Part shown: positions 13,232 through 25,655 of the stretch, piece by piece
How the letters are laid out: each line of letters opens with the position of its first letter
Position numbering within the stretch: the first letter of the stretch is position 1
Source: Phoronis australis
Taxonomy: Eukaryota; Phoronida; Phoronidae
DNA length: 64,000 nt
Assembly: GCA_002633005.1 (NCBI GenBank)
Contig: NMRA01000019.1
Span: 874,099 to 938,098 of the forward strand
Direction of reading: 5' to 3'
Translations under genes and position numbers: made by a program
The notes under the pieces: model-generated
Told to the model about the DNA's origin: nothing
The model's database searches: none
What the model saw: the letters and a program-made list of their open reading frames with translations, nothing else

Positions 13232-14511
13232 GCATGCCTGGAATGCCAACTTCGATCTCGCGCTGCTGAGGTTGCGCCGCGCATGCGTGGCATTTGTTTG
13301 CATTCGTTTGTTCCGGTGCTGGTTATTGCTAATGAATTTATTGTCACTAAAATCATTCGAAACTCCGCCGTTTTTCAAATGAATTGCATGAAATTCATCA
13401 TTAAAAGCACCGTATGGTAATATGAAAGTGTCGCCGTGTGTCAAAAAGTGTCACATTCTGATGGTGTGGCGGGATAAAAATATAAAAAGTGGGATAGTCC
13501 CCCAAGAGCGGGACAACTGGCATGCAAAATGTAAGCTGTCAGCATTACAAGGTATTGGATTGGACTTTGTTACAAGGTAAACTTTTAATTTTTTAAAAGT
13601 CATTTTAAGGGTATTGGTGAATTCTACAGATAACATTTACTGATCAGAAATCGAATTAACAAAAAGTATCTGGGCAACAAGTAAACATTACACAAATAAA
13701 TTATTATGGAAACAATTTAAAACAGTTATGAATTATTCAAACAAACATACTTAGATACGCAAATACGAGTAGTTTTTCGAAAGTCACGTGAACACACCTG
13801 CTAGTTGTGGCTAAACTTTTCATTTATAATTGCAGAACAAACATTCAGAAACCAAATGTCACTTCTTTCCGTAAGATACAGTAACATGATTTTAACACCA
13901 AAACGTTTTGTTGAAAAACTCCTAGCATGTAGTTTGATTGATTGTCGAAAGTGATTCTAAGACTGAAGACGAAAAAAGAGGCCAGACTATTCCCGGTATC
14001 CGGCGAGGGCCACGGGTCGGTGCCTATAAAGAATGACCGATGTAATTCTGGGGTTTGTTGACTACTTTTGCTGAGAAATCGCTGGTTGTCTAGAACCGTA
14101 GCTCAAGAGAATCGCTTGATGAACAAAAATCTCAGGATGAAAATGAAGCAATGAAATTAGTCTTCACTGATAACTGCAGCACTCGACTAAACTAAGGTCG
14201 ACCAGGCAACCGGAAATTCTCAGTGCAAACTCTCGCGGCTAATTTCGGGGTCGCAAGCTTTAATAGAATGCAATGGTCACGTGCGGATGTTGGCATTGCA
14301 GGGCTAGAGTTCTATAATATAACAACCTTGGCTTGATTTGAGACATTTTGCTTGAAACTTGTAACTGTTATTAAATATTCCATTTGGTATAAACACACAT
14401 CCAATAGACTAGTTCCAACTACGCCTACCATGGTTACCGCTTCAAAGACCCACAAGCACAAAGCCAATGTGACGGAAGTCCCTGCAAACGTTTAGTTACA
14501 TCAACAGGTTA

Positions 14512-14646
14512 GAGTTCAGTAGCTGCCTCGCGGCTAGAAAAATGTAGTCAAAATCAAGTGTTCTCATTTAAAAATAAATATACGGCAATATGACACGTAA
14601 TCTCGCGAAGTCCTAGTTGTTAGAGAGGTCCTAAGTTATTGAACTC
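14512..14646. mobile_element. Second copy of the 13.1-kb MITE, inverted
   Basis: The reverse complement aligns along its length with 13106-13231, sharing the internal blocks around gagattacgtg, attgccgt and gtgagaac. Its ends are related to AGAGTTCAGTA and more diverged than those of the 13.1-kb copy. Confidence 0.7.
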
Positions 14647-16452
14647 TACCTTGGGTCTCTCCGATGTGTTTTCATCATATTTCACTGAAACTATTACTGT
14701 ATAGAACCACATCATCAGCCAAAATGAGAAAGCAAATGACTTATTGCACACAGCGGTATATCCGCTATACAATTCATCGACATGTCAAGCTTCATTCACG
14801 GATGTCTGATCGATTCAGACACTCGAGGTATCAAAAGTTGTTTGACATTGAACTCGTTTATTCGGCGACACCATTAGGTGCTCTCGTGAGCAATTTCATA
14901 GCACAAATGATGGTGGGAAAGTTCTTCAACATAATTTGGCCGTACTTCAATTTTTTTTAGGATCCACTGTTGGTCTAATGCAAAGAATACGAAAGTGGCT
15001 TTGTTTGTTAACGAGACCACGTTTCCATTTAGTCTCCTGCGCTGTCATCTGGATAGTATGTTCCACGTTTAGTTGACAATACATTGATACTATTAGATGA
15101 AACAAAATAAAATAAGAGTATGTGCAAAACACGATGTCCGTGAATATAAGTTTCTATCATTTCGTGCTTGTTTTTTCCAGATGTATATTAAGATAATCGC
15201 AAAATCTGTTCCGACCTTGCTTTTATCAGCGGAGGCCATTTTCCTCCTTTCATTAAATCGCATTACAAGTGCGCCAAGCGCATTGAAAAACTGTTTCATT
15301 TACACTTTCGTTCCCTACCAATGTTTGTGGGACAAAGATAGCGGACTACCATAATTGTGTTTACATCACCATTGTGCTTCCGTACAGTAATTGGTTGGAA
15401 TTATCAGCTTGATTGACGTAACGGAACGATCCGACAGTCGCGTCATACGTTTCATCTGATAACTTTTGCAAACCCGGCGTAATTAAATATTTCTCAATCC
15501 CAATTTCTTTATTTCTTGTCTCAGAATGCACGTCAAACATATTGTGTAAATCCGTGACACCACTTCTGCGAAAAATGCCACATAGCGCTTGAAAACAGAC
15601 GTATTTCGGAAATAATCAAAATTTATTTCGCACTTAACACACGAGTCCGCGGCAGTTTTTAAAACAATGTGGAAATTTTCATTTGTAATGGCTAGTACCT
15701 CCCTTGTTTTAAGGTACATAAAAACAAGAAAAGTTCCTATCATCTACACCCAACAAAGTGATATAATAGTCGCTAGTTTTTGTACAACACAAAAAGGCGC
15801 CAATCCTGGCAAACGCCTCAATCCCATTTCCCGTTCATTTCATTCAAAACACGTCTTACATCATTCTTCGAATTCGTAGGCTTCAAAATAATCCCGATCT
15901 CTTGCCTACTTTCTGATTAGCTAACATTCCACTGTTGAAATCACCCTTAATTTCAATATCACTTGGAACTTAGGGTCACTCAAGTAAAAAAAGTTTATAA
16001 GCTTCTATAGGGGAACAAAGTCATATGGAACCTGTCGTTTTTCGATTATACGATTTTTGAAAGTCCCCATAAACACTATAAAAATGGTAATCTAGAATTT
16101 GAAAAGTTAAGACAGATATTATGAAAAAAGATAGCTGAAGAATTGTGAGCCTTTGAAAGAAAGGCATTCAGTTTGTAATACGCAGTTTCAAGGAGACGTA
16201 ACCAGTAATGTCTTCCTGTTAATTCGCATAATTACATCGAAAAATGTCACGTGATTGGACGGGACAGTGTTTGGACGGACTCAAAATAGCGTCCACATAG
16301 CCTCCAAACCTTTTGACCAGTCGTTTTAGGAGTAACTTGTTCTAGGATATGTCTGTGTATGGACGGCATTATCGAAGCAAATCCAGTCTTTTCTTCAATA
16401 TGTTTATGTATTTTAAAAAGAATGACGTGTTCCACTTTTCGATTGCTTACAG

Positions 16453-19264
16453 GACTATGGTTTACCAACCAAGCGCAATGTTGGGCTTTCGAACAATCGT
16501 AAGTCCCCAAAACCAAGTTCCGGTACCTCTGGATTTCTCAACCCTATTTACGAAGGTTTAGAAATGGAAAATGGGGCTGGAAGCACAGGGCAAGCACAGA
16601 GAATATTTCTCGAAGATCCTCGGAAACCAAGTAAAGACAGCCGTTATCAAACGCGAAACAACGACAGACAAGCTGGCTACAGGTCATCCTACATGGAATT
16701 TGATGATATCGGTGAGTGAATTTTATTGCAGCATTCATTGCACAAAAAGGTGTTTCGTATGAAAATGTTACAGTTTCTTAGGCTCAAAAATAGACTTGAA
16801 AATAAGAAAATATCATTTACATGCATACTTTAATTTAAATACGGCAAAACTGAGAGTACTGCTAAGTAAGGGAGAATTTGAAATTGATTGTTGTTAAGCT
16901 TCTAAGAATGCAATTGAGTCGGCGTTGGCTGAATCAAAGACGGTTAACTGGTATGAGAATTCCGCATGCGAATTTGTTGATAGAAAGCGCTAACTGGACT
17001 AACGTTATATAAATTCTGAAATTTTTAACAAATCTGTGACATTGACTTTAATTTTCAGAAGACCCCAGGAGAAAAAGATCGAACTCGAGATGCCCTGTCA
17101 GCAAATCGATGAAAAAATTTATAATATTACTGGTCGTCGTTTGTGTTCTGGTACTAATAGGAGTAGTAGTGTTCTTCTTACGTAAGTTTTATTTAGTTGA
17201 TAGTCACAATTAATGTCTTACTCATACATCTGTGGCAAATTTTATCTTCACACAAAATTGTGGTCGCGGCGTCTGTTGTTACCTTTCAGTTTGCTTGTCC
17301 GTCCATTTTTTTCAAAAACCGCTTGGTCATAATGAAATTTCGCAGGAATGACGGATACCTGTCGATTTTCGGACGGATTTGACTACGGTGGCATAATCTG
17401 CAAAAAAATCCTTGTTCGTCAATTCTTGTTGAAACAACATGATGAAGTTAGTCCAAACATGACGCAACGGTACGTGGCGGGAATACACTGACACCAGTTA
17501 CACAGACTTGACATCTGTGGCAATGGCGCCCCCTGTTGGTTGATCGGTTTTCAACAAGTATTTGTCGATGGATTAGTTTTTGGCAAAACGACCGGGCTAA
17601 TTTTGCCGAAGCATTAACTTGACGCAGAGATATGAAGTGGAAATGCGCTAGCACCAGTCGCTTTTTGGATGAAGTAAACTATCCCACCTAGCTCCTCTGT
17701 TGACAATTGTAGTTACCATAGCTATTTGACGAAACCGGATACAGAAATATAAAGCGAGGATGTACTCATATGCACATGCGTATCCATACGCGTATACGTT
17801 TATGTATATACAATGTATATACAATGTTAATACATATAAGTACCTGCAAACGCCGCTCACTGACTCACATACACGGGATCGGACTCACAAAACACGAATC
17901 ATTCACCCTTTACACGGTCACGGACTCACAAACATGACAGAGGCACAGCCAAACACGATTCACTCCTATGAAGCATGCCCGATACACGGCCACTGACTCA
18001 TCGGCTTCCCGGTAAGTAGCGTTAAACAGTGATTATTACTACACAGAAAGGGAGTTGAAACAGAGGTTCTTTTTACGGAGTTTGAACGGTCCAAGTCATT
18101 TTGAGAACAAAGCAGAAGATAACGTAAGTCGCTACTCTCACTGCCAAAATTGAGAATTGATGTTACAGAAAGATTTTGGACGCCAAAAAATTGTAGAACA
18201 AATAAGCACTTTAAATAAAGATAATGTTTATTGTCTCTAATTAACAACAATTACATCACATTAGAGAAAAACATATGATCAAAATTATATTTAATCTTGC
18301 ACCCAGTTGCCCATTCCGATTTCTACATTTTATTCGTAAGCCGTGTTTGGCGGTTCGTGTGCCGTGTTTTTACGTGAATGTGAGTCCGTGGCCGTGTACT
18401 TTGGGTGAATGAATCGTGTTTTGTGAGTACAATCCCGTGTATGTGAGTCAGTGAACTGTGTTTGCAGGTACGTGAGTCGTGTTTTTGCGCCCGACACCGT
18501 GTTTAGCAGTCTGTTGACCGGGTAGTTTAAGTACCTTGTGTTAGTCCATCAAACTTCTATATATCCTAAACCCCACGAAATTTGAGAATAACAAATTTGG
18601 TAAGTGTATTTCTATGAACGTTATAACGGATGACAACGACTTTTGGACGCTGTGTCTCCTAATGGCAATTTCGTTTAAAGATTTGCCTCTATACTTGCAG
18701 AGTTCGAAACGTCTTTTCATAAAATTTGACAAATAGATTTCACTTAAGGAGACGACGCCTTCTCGTTTTAGAATGGATTTTACGTATTATGCGCCTCCTA
18801 TACTGGCCATTTGTGTACTATTTTCAAGTCTGTTTCTTAGCGTTCATCCACCAAACCGCTCAAAGGATCATAAAAGTAGACAGATGTATTCCTACAGAGA
18901 AGACCAGGGACGATCAAGCTGCAAAAACCGGCTTCCATAAAAAACTTCTGCTTTAGACCACTTGCAGCTTATTTGAATTTGTTAACATAGTTTCCCTTCC
19001 TCAAATTGGAGGCGATTTCACGGCTTTGAAAGAAAGAACTGCCAGTTCCTTATTGCTTGAGTCTCTATAAGTTGGTTTGATGGATGTTTATGAAATTCGT
19101 TATGTTTATATTATTTGAGGATAGTACACATCACAACTTTGGGTTTATTTGCGTTGCCGTGACTTCTACCAAATTTCTCGATAGACTCTAATGAAATTTG
19201 GCAAATAATTTACAATCACTGAGACCACATAAACAGCATATCTCCCGGATTTGACTTTCCATTA

Positions 19265-19304
<40 letters not shown>

Positions 19305-22059
19305 CTTTGTCGTCCTGGGCATCTCATTGTTCGTCAAACTGCTTAGTCATGAATGGTGACACCGTGGCAGGTGTGTTACTATTGAGCAGAGCATTGTCGA
19401 CATGCCTTGTACCCCTAGGGTCTATTTTGAGTGAAGTAGTAGCCTATTGCTCCCTTTAGTGGTAATGTTTAAAACAGCAATTATCCATTGTATATGCCAT
19501 GCGTGCAATGCACAGGGTGGGCGCATATCAAAGCACCGCGTTGCTCTTGATAACTTTGATTTGTAGTGGACAAACTAGTTCAATTACATTACCTAATACT
19601 GCCAAACATCGCTACAAATAGACTTGATTACTTTTATGAGATTTTCTATGCATCTCTTGTAGTTTCAACGAGTCCGACAGACACAACATCTAAGCCATTC
19701 GTAATAAGGAGAGGAACAGGTGAGTTAAAAACGTTCTTCCAAAATTAGGATTTGTCTTTAAAATTGACAAATTGCATGTTATATTTCTATTTATTTACAA
19801 CGTTTTAGTGTCATTCGCTACATTTGAGTCTGAGTTGAGTCTTTAAGCTCGGGGATTAAACCCTGAGACCAGACGTAGTAGAAATCCTCCAATTCATTCT
19901 ATCAGTTGGCAGTGTGCAGCAGCAGTTGAATTTGTTTCATTGGGCAACACCTTTCAAGGATCGATGTTTGTGTCCCTGCGAAAGTCTTCAAAAGCTTGAG
20001 CAATTTTACACTTCCATATTATTGCTAATTCATATATTGCGCTGTATGAGTATATCCTATTTCAGGAATGAGACTTGACACCACATCACCGTTTCAAACT
20101 CCATTGTCACGAACATCAACAGGGCATCTGTTAACAAAACTTCTCGTCACCACAACAATACAACAGAAGAGGACAACGACAATAGCAACTACGAAAACAT
20201 TGACAAAAACAACAGAAACAGCAACAACACCAACAACAGTAGCAGTATCAACAACAGCACCATTGACAACGTCAACAACAGCAACAGAAACCACATCAAC
20301 TACCGAATCGTTAACAACATCGACAACAGAACTGCCAACAACGTCGACAACAACAGCAGCAGAATCAACAACAACACCATTGACAACATCGACAACAGAA
20401 CCGCCAACAACGTCGACAACAACAGCAGCAGAAACAACATCAACAACAACACCATTGACAACATCGACAACAGAACCGCCAACAACGTTGACAACAACAG
20501 CAGCAGAAACAACATCAACAACAACACTATCGACAACATCGACAACAACATCAGCAGCAACAACAGTATCGATGACAGTAGCGTCAACATCGACAGTAGC
20601 ACCAACAACATCAAAAACATCAGCACTAATAACAACGGCAGCAACAACGTCGACAACAGAAGCAGCAACGTCATCGACAGCACCAAGAACATCACCAACA
20701 GCACTTACAACATCTGCATCAACAGCAGCAACGACAAGCATGACAACAGTAGCAACAACACCAACAGCAGGAACGCCAACATCAAAAGAATCTCCGTCAA
20801 CAAAAGAAATCATAATAACATCGACAGCAGCAGCAACATTGGCTGCAGCCCCAACAACACCAACAGCAGCAACTTCCACGGCAGCAGTAACAATGTCAAG
20901 AACAGCACCAACCACATCGACAGATGCGGCAGCTACTCCATTATTTCTAGTCTCAACAAAATCGACAGGAGCACAAACAACATCAACATTAGCAGCAACA
21001 ACAGCATCAGAAGCAACAACAGCATCAGCAGGAACATTAGCTGCGGCTACAACTTCGAGGCCAGAAACAACGACATCGACTTCAGGACCAAAAACCTCTT
21101 CAACATCACCCATAGCGACAAATTCACCGTCGACAATATCCGTAGGTACCGTGTTAGTAACAGATTCAAACGAAACGATTACAAGTATTACTACGGGGCT
21201 GGGGAAAACAACGATAACAACTGGACTCATCCCGCTATACTCGACAGAAACTACTGCAAAGCTTGAGACAGAAACTTCGACAGCGCATTTAACTTCAGCA
21301 GCACCAACATCAAAAGCTTCAACGATTTCGATGTCTGCTGAAACAACTGACGGTGAGTCGACTAAAACAGCAGCGATCAGAACATATACCCCAACAACAG
21401 AGATAATTTCAAGGTCAACAACCTTGAACGCTTCGCCAAGTTCAAGCAGCACAAGTGAACCAAAAGCCCTTACAAACTCGGTGACAGACATTAATAAGAC
21501 ATTTCCGACAACATCATCTACACAAACAATGTTGGTGGAAACAGCACTACCAACAACAGAGCCACCCACAACAGTTGAAGAAGCATCATCAATAACAACT
21601 GAATCAACGCAAACGGCATCAACGTCAACAGATCGAACACACACGTTAGGGATTGGTTCGCAATTAGCAACTACAGAAACAATGGAGACAAAAGTGTTTG
21701 GTGCATCACTGACAATTTTAGCGACAACAAAGACAAGAACAGATGCATCACTCACAGTAACAAATCCAATAACAGCAGAAATGAGTAGTACAACACTGTC
21801 AAAGGCGATAAACAAAACCCTGACATCAGAATCAGCGCGAACAACACAAAACGATGGACAATTAACGACACCGGTATCATCACAAATAACGGATGCAGCA
21901 CTGACAACTTTTGAATCAACCCAAACAACAGTAACTGATACTCCATTGACAAAATCAGAATCAACACTGTCCACAACAACAACAACACTGACAACAATAA
22001 CAACAAAAGGATCAACCTCTTCCACGGGTCAATTGTTATCAACTGCAGGCAAACCATGA
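16453..22059 (+). CDS. Predicted type II transmembrane mucin-like protein, 4 exons
   Basis: I do not recognise a named family. Exons 16453-16711, 17059-17181, 19663-19719 and 20066-22059 join in phase with good splice sites. Translation gives a polar cytoplasmic segment, a basic stretch (DPRRKRSNSRCPVSKSMKKF), then one hydrophobic span of 20 residues (IILLVVVCVLVLIGVVVFFL), then an ectodomain of about 680 residues that is almost wholly Thr, Ser and Ala. The basic side faces the cytosol by the positive-inside rule, so this is type II topology. There is no signal peptide. The ectodomain has N-glycosylation sequons (NET, NAS, NKT twice), no cysteine that I see, and a repeated block at 20331-20560. 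The start is uncertain: ATG 16564 has a strong context and gives 773 residues, but the frame stays open back to an acceptor at 16451-16452, adding 37 residues that include NPIYEGL. The C-terminus is STAGKP with no further domain or GPI signal. It probably acts as a heavily O-glycosylated surface protein (inference). Confidence 0.72.
17525..17539 (-). promoter_or_regulatory. CTCF-like motif
   Basis: GGCGCCCCCTGTTGG reads CCAACAGGGGGCGCC on the minus strand, close to the CTCF core consensus. It lies in the intron after the membrane-span exon of the mucin gene. Binding is inferred from the motif only. Confidence 0.35.
17841..18470. mobile_element. Foldback element with degenerate repeat-rich arms
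   Basis: The arm 17841-17957 is the reverse complement, with mismatches, of 18341-18470. Matching blocks include tacctgcaaac / gtttgcaggta and gtgaatgaatcgtgttttgtga. Each arm is itself made of short degenerate units of the type cgtgtttgtgagtc. The core of about 380 bp has no gene. It lies in the mucin intron. Confidence 0.75.
19267..19303. repeat. (TG)n microsatellite
   Basis: An uninterrupted TG dinucleotide run lies in the intron before mucin exon 3. Confidence 0.95.
20331..20560 (+). repeat. In-frame tandem repeat in the mucin ectodomain
   Basis: A unit of about 25 codons, roughly PLTTSTTEPPTTSTTTAAET, recurs about three times with small changes (EPP/ELP, STT/LTT). This resembles the variable tandem repeats of known mucins. 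The rest of the ectodomain is Thr/Ser/Ala-rich but less regular. Confidence 0.8.
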
Positions 22060-23120
22060 GACTGAACCAGCTGTGTGAGAAACCAATGCAACGTTTTTTG
22101 TTGCTGTTGTTTTTTGTTGTTGTTGGTTTCTTTATTGTTTTTTAAAAATTTTATTGAACAAAACAACGTCAAATACAAAACATAGCGGTAGCATGACTAT
22201 TGGGTTTTGTTTATGTAGGCCCAAAACATTCATACTATTTCACCCGAGCATGTTATTCTGTTTAAAATGGATACCAGTCAACGATAAATAAGCAAATCTA
22301 TTTACCCGAATAATAATTTATACTCAGACCATCTCTTATCAAATAAGGTACGCTTTTGTTTTTAATATATGTTTGATAGCTTTTCTAGTTAAAATATTGT
22401 TTAAATTCCTTTCTGTAACAATGCAACGTTACTCTCGTCTCTTGTCAACTGCTTAATATCTAAATGTCTCTAGTGGTGGTGGTTCACCAATAGTGCCACA
22501 GAATGGCGTGTTGGTCCGTGACCAACCAGTACGATACTCGTGCAGGTACTGGTTACACAGGCTGTGAAAAGCTCCGTCAAAAGGAGACAATAATCGATCT
22601 TGACAAAGACAAACCATTTCCGTAATGTCGAAATGTTTGTCCATATTTATTTATTATTCTACTGTCTATCTGAATGTTTTATCGGAGTCGCGTTGCGCGC
22701 CTTTGCTGTAATTGTATTTGGTAAATGTTTGACTAAATCAGTAAAATTTGAAAGGCGATCTGAACTACGTAGGTTTAAAATATTTTTACCAATTACGTCA
22801 TATAAGTGCAGAGAGACATGCCATTTGTGTTTGTTATCGAATGTATCGAATATTTGTGCCACATGAACATATTTTAATACGTTAAAATAGTTAAAAATAG
22901 TTAAGCAATATTTTTGATGCATGTATTAACGAGAGCAAGGTTGTCTAAATTTAGACGCTCTTTTTCATAACCACTTCTGAAATGTTGTCTGAACAATCAG
23001 TATTATAGTTAAGAAATCTCGGAATTTGTTGTTGTATTGTTGAAATATTAAATTGTAGCAAATTATTCAGTTATGTATTACATGTATTCAATGATATTGT
23101 TGTTGTCTGTACTTTAACAC

Positions 23121-23292
23121 CAGGGGCGGATCCCGGATTTTGCGTTAGGAGGGGAAGGGGGCAGGGCAGAGTATTAGCCAGGATTTTGCCCGTCAGACAT
23201 TCGCACCCCCGAACTGCCAAATGAAATCAGGGAGAATTTTAGGGGGGTGGGCATGGCCTCCTTGCCCCCCCTCCCCCGTAAATCCGCCACTG
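23121..23292. mobile_element. Non-autonomous hAT-like MITE
   Basis: The left end CAGGGGCGGATCC and the right end (reverse complement CAGTGGCGGATTT) form imperfect terminal inverted repeats of the type seen in hAT-derived elements. AACAC flanks both sides (23116-23120 and 23293-23297), which may be part of the target duplication. The 172-bp interior has G-rich and C-rich arms and no coding frame. Confidence 0.7.
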
Positions 23293-24411
23293 AACACCCT
23301 GACCATTAAATAAGATGATAATAAACGCTGCTATGCAAACTTGCATTTTATCAAACAAATAGCTTTATTTACAAAGTTAACAGTTATAAAACTGACTATA
23401 ATTTGTTTCTTACTCAGACAGCATTTAAATGAATTGTGTTGTTCTAAAGATTTGACAATTCTTTACGGCTCTATACCATGATATGCGCATAATATGAGCT
23501 AATTTAAGACCTTGGTCTCTATCAACGACGAACTGTCCTTGAAAAGCCGCCCAACAGTCACTTCTACTGTAATCTGAGTACGAAACAAGCCAACTTAGGA
23601 TGGTGCGCGATATGTTTTTGACAGAGAGCAGCAACAACAACTGTATACAAGAGAACAAATCAATATCCGGAGACGTGCTCTATGCGTTAACGGCTGATGA
23701 TCCCATTCCGACAGCACTCGGCTTTTCGGCTGTTTGTATCATCAAATAATCGCCACGTTGTTTCAATAAAAAAGAATTACACATTCCTTGACATAATTCC
23801 CAATTTAAACCGCCTTTGTCGCTGCTGTTCACGTACTAAATAAGACGTGCATCATCGTAGTGCGTCTCCAGATGGCCTTAATCTCACAGAGAAGCACCAC
23901 GGATACCCTGAGATAAAGAAAACTAATTTGCGCCAAACAGTTGGCGCTACAGTTCTTCAATGTGAAATTCTGTTAATGATTATTCTCCAGAAGTCATTAT
24001 CAACCGGCAAGTTTTGTTTGCCCTTTGACGTTGTGATTCTTGGACATAGCACTCAGAACTACGTCAAGAAGACCATGTCCTGTCTCCTTATTTGTTGGCG
24101 ACGTAGGCGGAGTCCATTCTTCGGGCGGCGGTGTTACCGTGAAGCCTGTCTTGCACTGTGGAACCGCGCTGATAGGGATCCTCTTTTCTGATATGGCAGA
24201 CCGCGGTCGACCTTCTATCTTTATCTGGTTATCCTAAAATATTCCATCAAAATGAATCGGTTAAGGCGTAGGTGTTCGTTACAGTGGGTTCAACTGAGTT
24301 AACAACTCAAACTTGTATCGTTCAAAATGTTTTCGTGACATAAAGTTTCAGTCAAGTATATCGAGCAGCCTTTTCGATTTTTTTTTGTAAAAAGTTTGAG
24401 TCTCCATTGCC

Positions 24412-24827
24412 CGGTTGCGTGAAACAGGGACTCAACTAAGGTCCCTAAATCTTTTTCGTATTTGTTTCGTTCTCTAGGTACAGGTGTAATATTTTTTCTA
24501 TAATTTAATCTTTATTATGAGCTCTTCTTTGAATAATGACATTTTCTAATAATATGACTAAAAACTGAGCCCTCAATTCAATCAAAACAGTTAGGGACTT
24601 ACTCCTTAAATTGGGTGCGTTGCATGAAAAGTTCCCTACTTATTTTCAATAATATTTAGAATTCAATCTAGATTTCACTCTCGATTTGTATCAAAGCCAA
24701 AAATTGGCGTAGTAATGATATTCAAACAGCATAAGATAGGACAATCAGTGTTTTCACAAGCCCGCAAATACGCAGTAGATTTAGGGACCTTAGTTGAGTT
24801 CCTATTTGGGACTGTTTCATGCAACCG
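24412..24827. mobile_element. Inverted-repeat element, 416 bp
   Basis: The left arm (24412-24451) and right arm (24778-24827) are reverse complements sharing the block ctcaactaaggtccctaaat with few mismatches outside it. Internal copies of the motif agttccctact are present. A diverged fragment of the right arm recurs at 56281-56370, so this is a dispersed family. Confidence 0.75.
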
Positions 24828-25198
24828 AGCACATGAAGTTTCACTTTTCTTTTTAAAATAAACCATGTGAACTCAAATGCTCCCCACTCCGCCGGATTTG
24901 ACCCAAGATGAAATGCGCATTATCCTTATTTGGAAAGTAGACATTATGACAGCGAATCTTGATCTTATGGTGAATAAAAATGTTGCAACTACTTAGCAGA
25001 GTCCTCAGGGAGGGCGACAAATCTGGCGAAATCCCATTGGACGGCCAGTGGCGGACATTTGTCATGAACCGTAGCGACACCTAGCGGAGGTGTGCTCCGA
25101 AGAAAACAAATATGGTGGACACTGACTGAGAAAAGACATTCTATTATTTTCCTTTGCGTTTTCAGCTCCATAATCTTCTATCGTCTTTGTATTTAATG

Positions 25199-25204
25199 TT
25201 TATT
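25199..25204 (-). terminator. Candidate poly(A) signal of the LRRC74-like gene
   Basis: TTTATT reads AATAAA on the minus strand, about 450 bases after the stop codon of the LRRC74-like gene. Confidence 0.4.
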
Positions 25205-25655
25205 GTTTAAAGATGTGTGTGCGTGAGCGCATGCATCATCTATGGGAAGCAAGTTTGAAACTGGGTACGGAAGAAAGAGCTTTTCAGGAGCGTAAAGTTT
25301 CAAAACTGATGAAGTGGTTATTTCTTAAAAATTGTTTCACAAATAGAAATGAATATTTCTTTAGTAGGCATTACGAAAATGGACTTTTGTCTGGAATTGT
25401 TTAAAAGTTATTTTTGACAAGGCTTCATGTACCGTACCCCTTTAAAGTAAAGTTGCTTATACGTGTGTATATTAAGCGCTACTTGTGACACAACTTGCTT
25501 TTTTGTTCAGGCACGCTTTTCGTGGGCAACGAAAGCCGCGTCAGAGATTTTTGTAAAGCACTTTATAAGCTGGATGATGGCTAATGAATAAGACGGTTTA
25601 CGACCCAGTGAATTGTATAAAAAGACATGTATAGGTGATAGGTACAATCTCATGA

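Larger units (their letters stand above)
8893..16452. other. Gene-poor interval between MED28 and the mucin gene
   Basis: This 7.5-kb interval holds MED28 upstream sequence, a GC-rich patch near 9.88-10.0 kb, three copies of a small MITE, and two candidate exons listed separately. A direct repeat TTGACCACCGAAACG occurs at 12517-12531 and 12858-12872. I see no other coding sequence I can support, although 5' exons of the mucin gene may be hidden here. Confidence 0.5.
22060..25198. other. 3' flank of the mucin gene and intergenic DNA
   Basis: AT-rich sequence containing two inverted-repeat elements listed separately. An AATAAA at 23320-23325 is a weak candidate poly(A) signal for the mucin gene. 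Short open frames on both strands (for example 22453-22644 minus and 23847-24191 plus) lack convincing splice sites or family matches. Confidence 0.45.

Noticed and set aside
20094-22025. 643-codon minus-strand open frame
   Set aside because: It is antisense to the mucin exon; its Val/Asp-rich text follows from the biased sense codons, and it has no start context or splice partners.
22453-22644. Minus-strand 63-residue frame with several cysteines
   Set aside because: It looks somewhat protein-like, but I found no convincing splice sites or family match.
23425-23658. Minus-strand frame with DCWAAFQGQF, faintly like an ADP-ribosyl cyclase segment
   Set aside because: The resemblance covers about ten residues, and the following conserved parts of that family are absent nearby.
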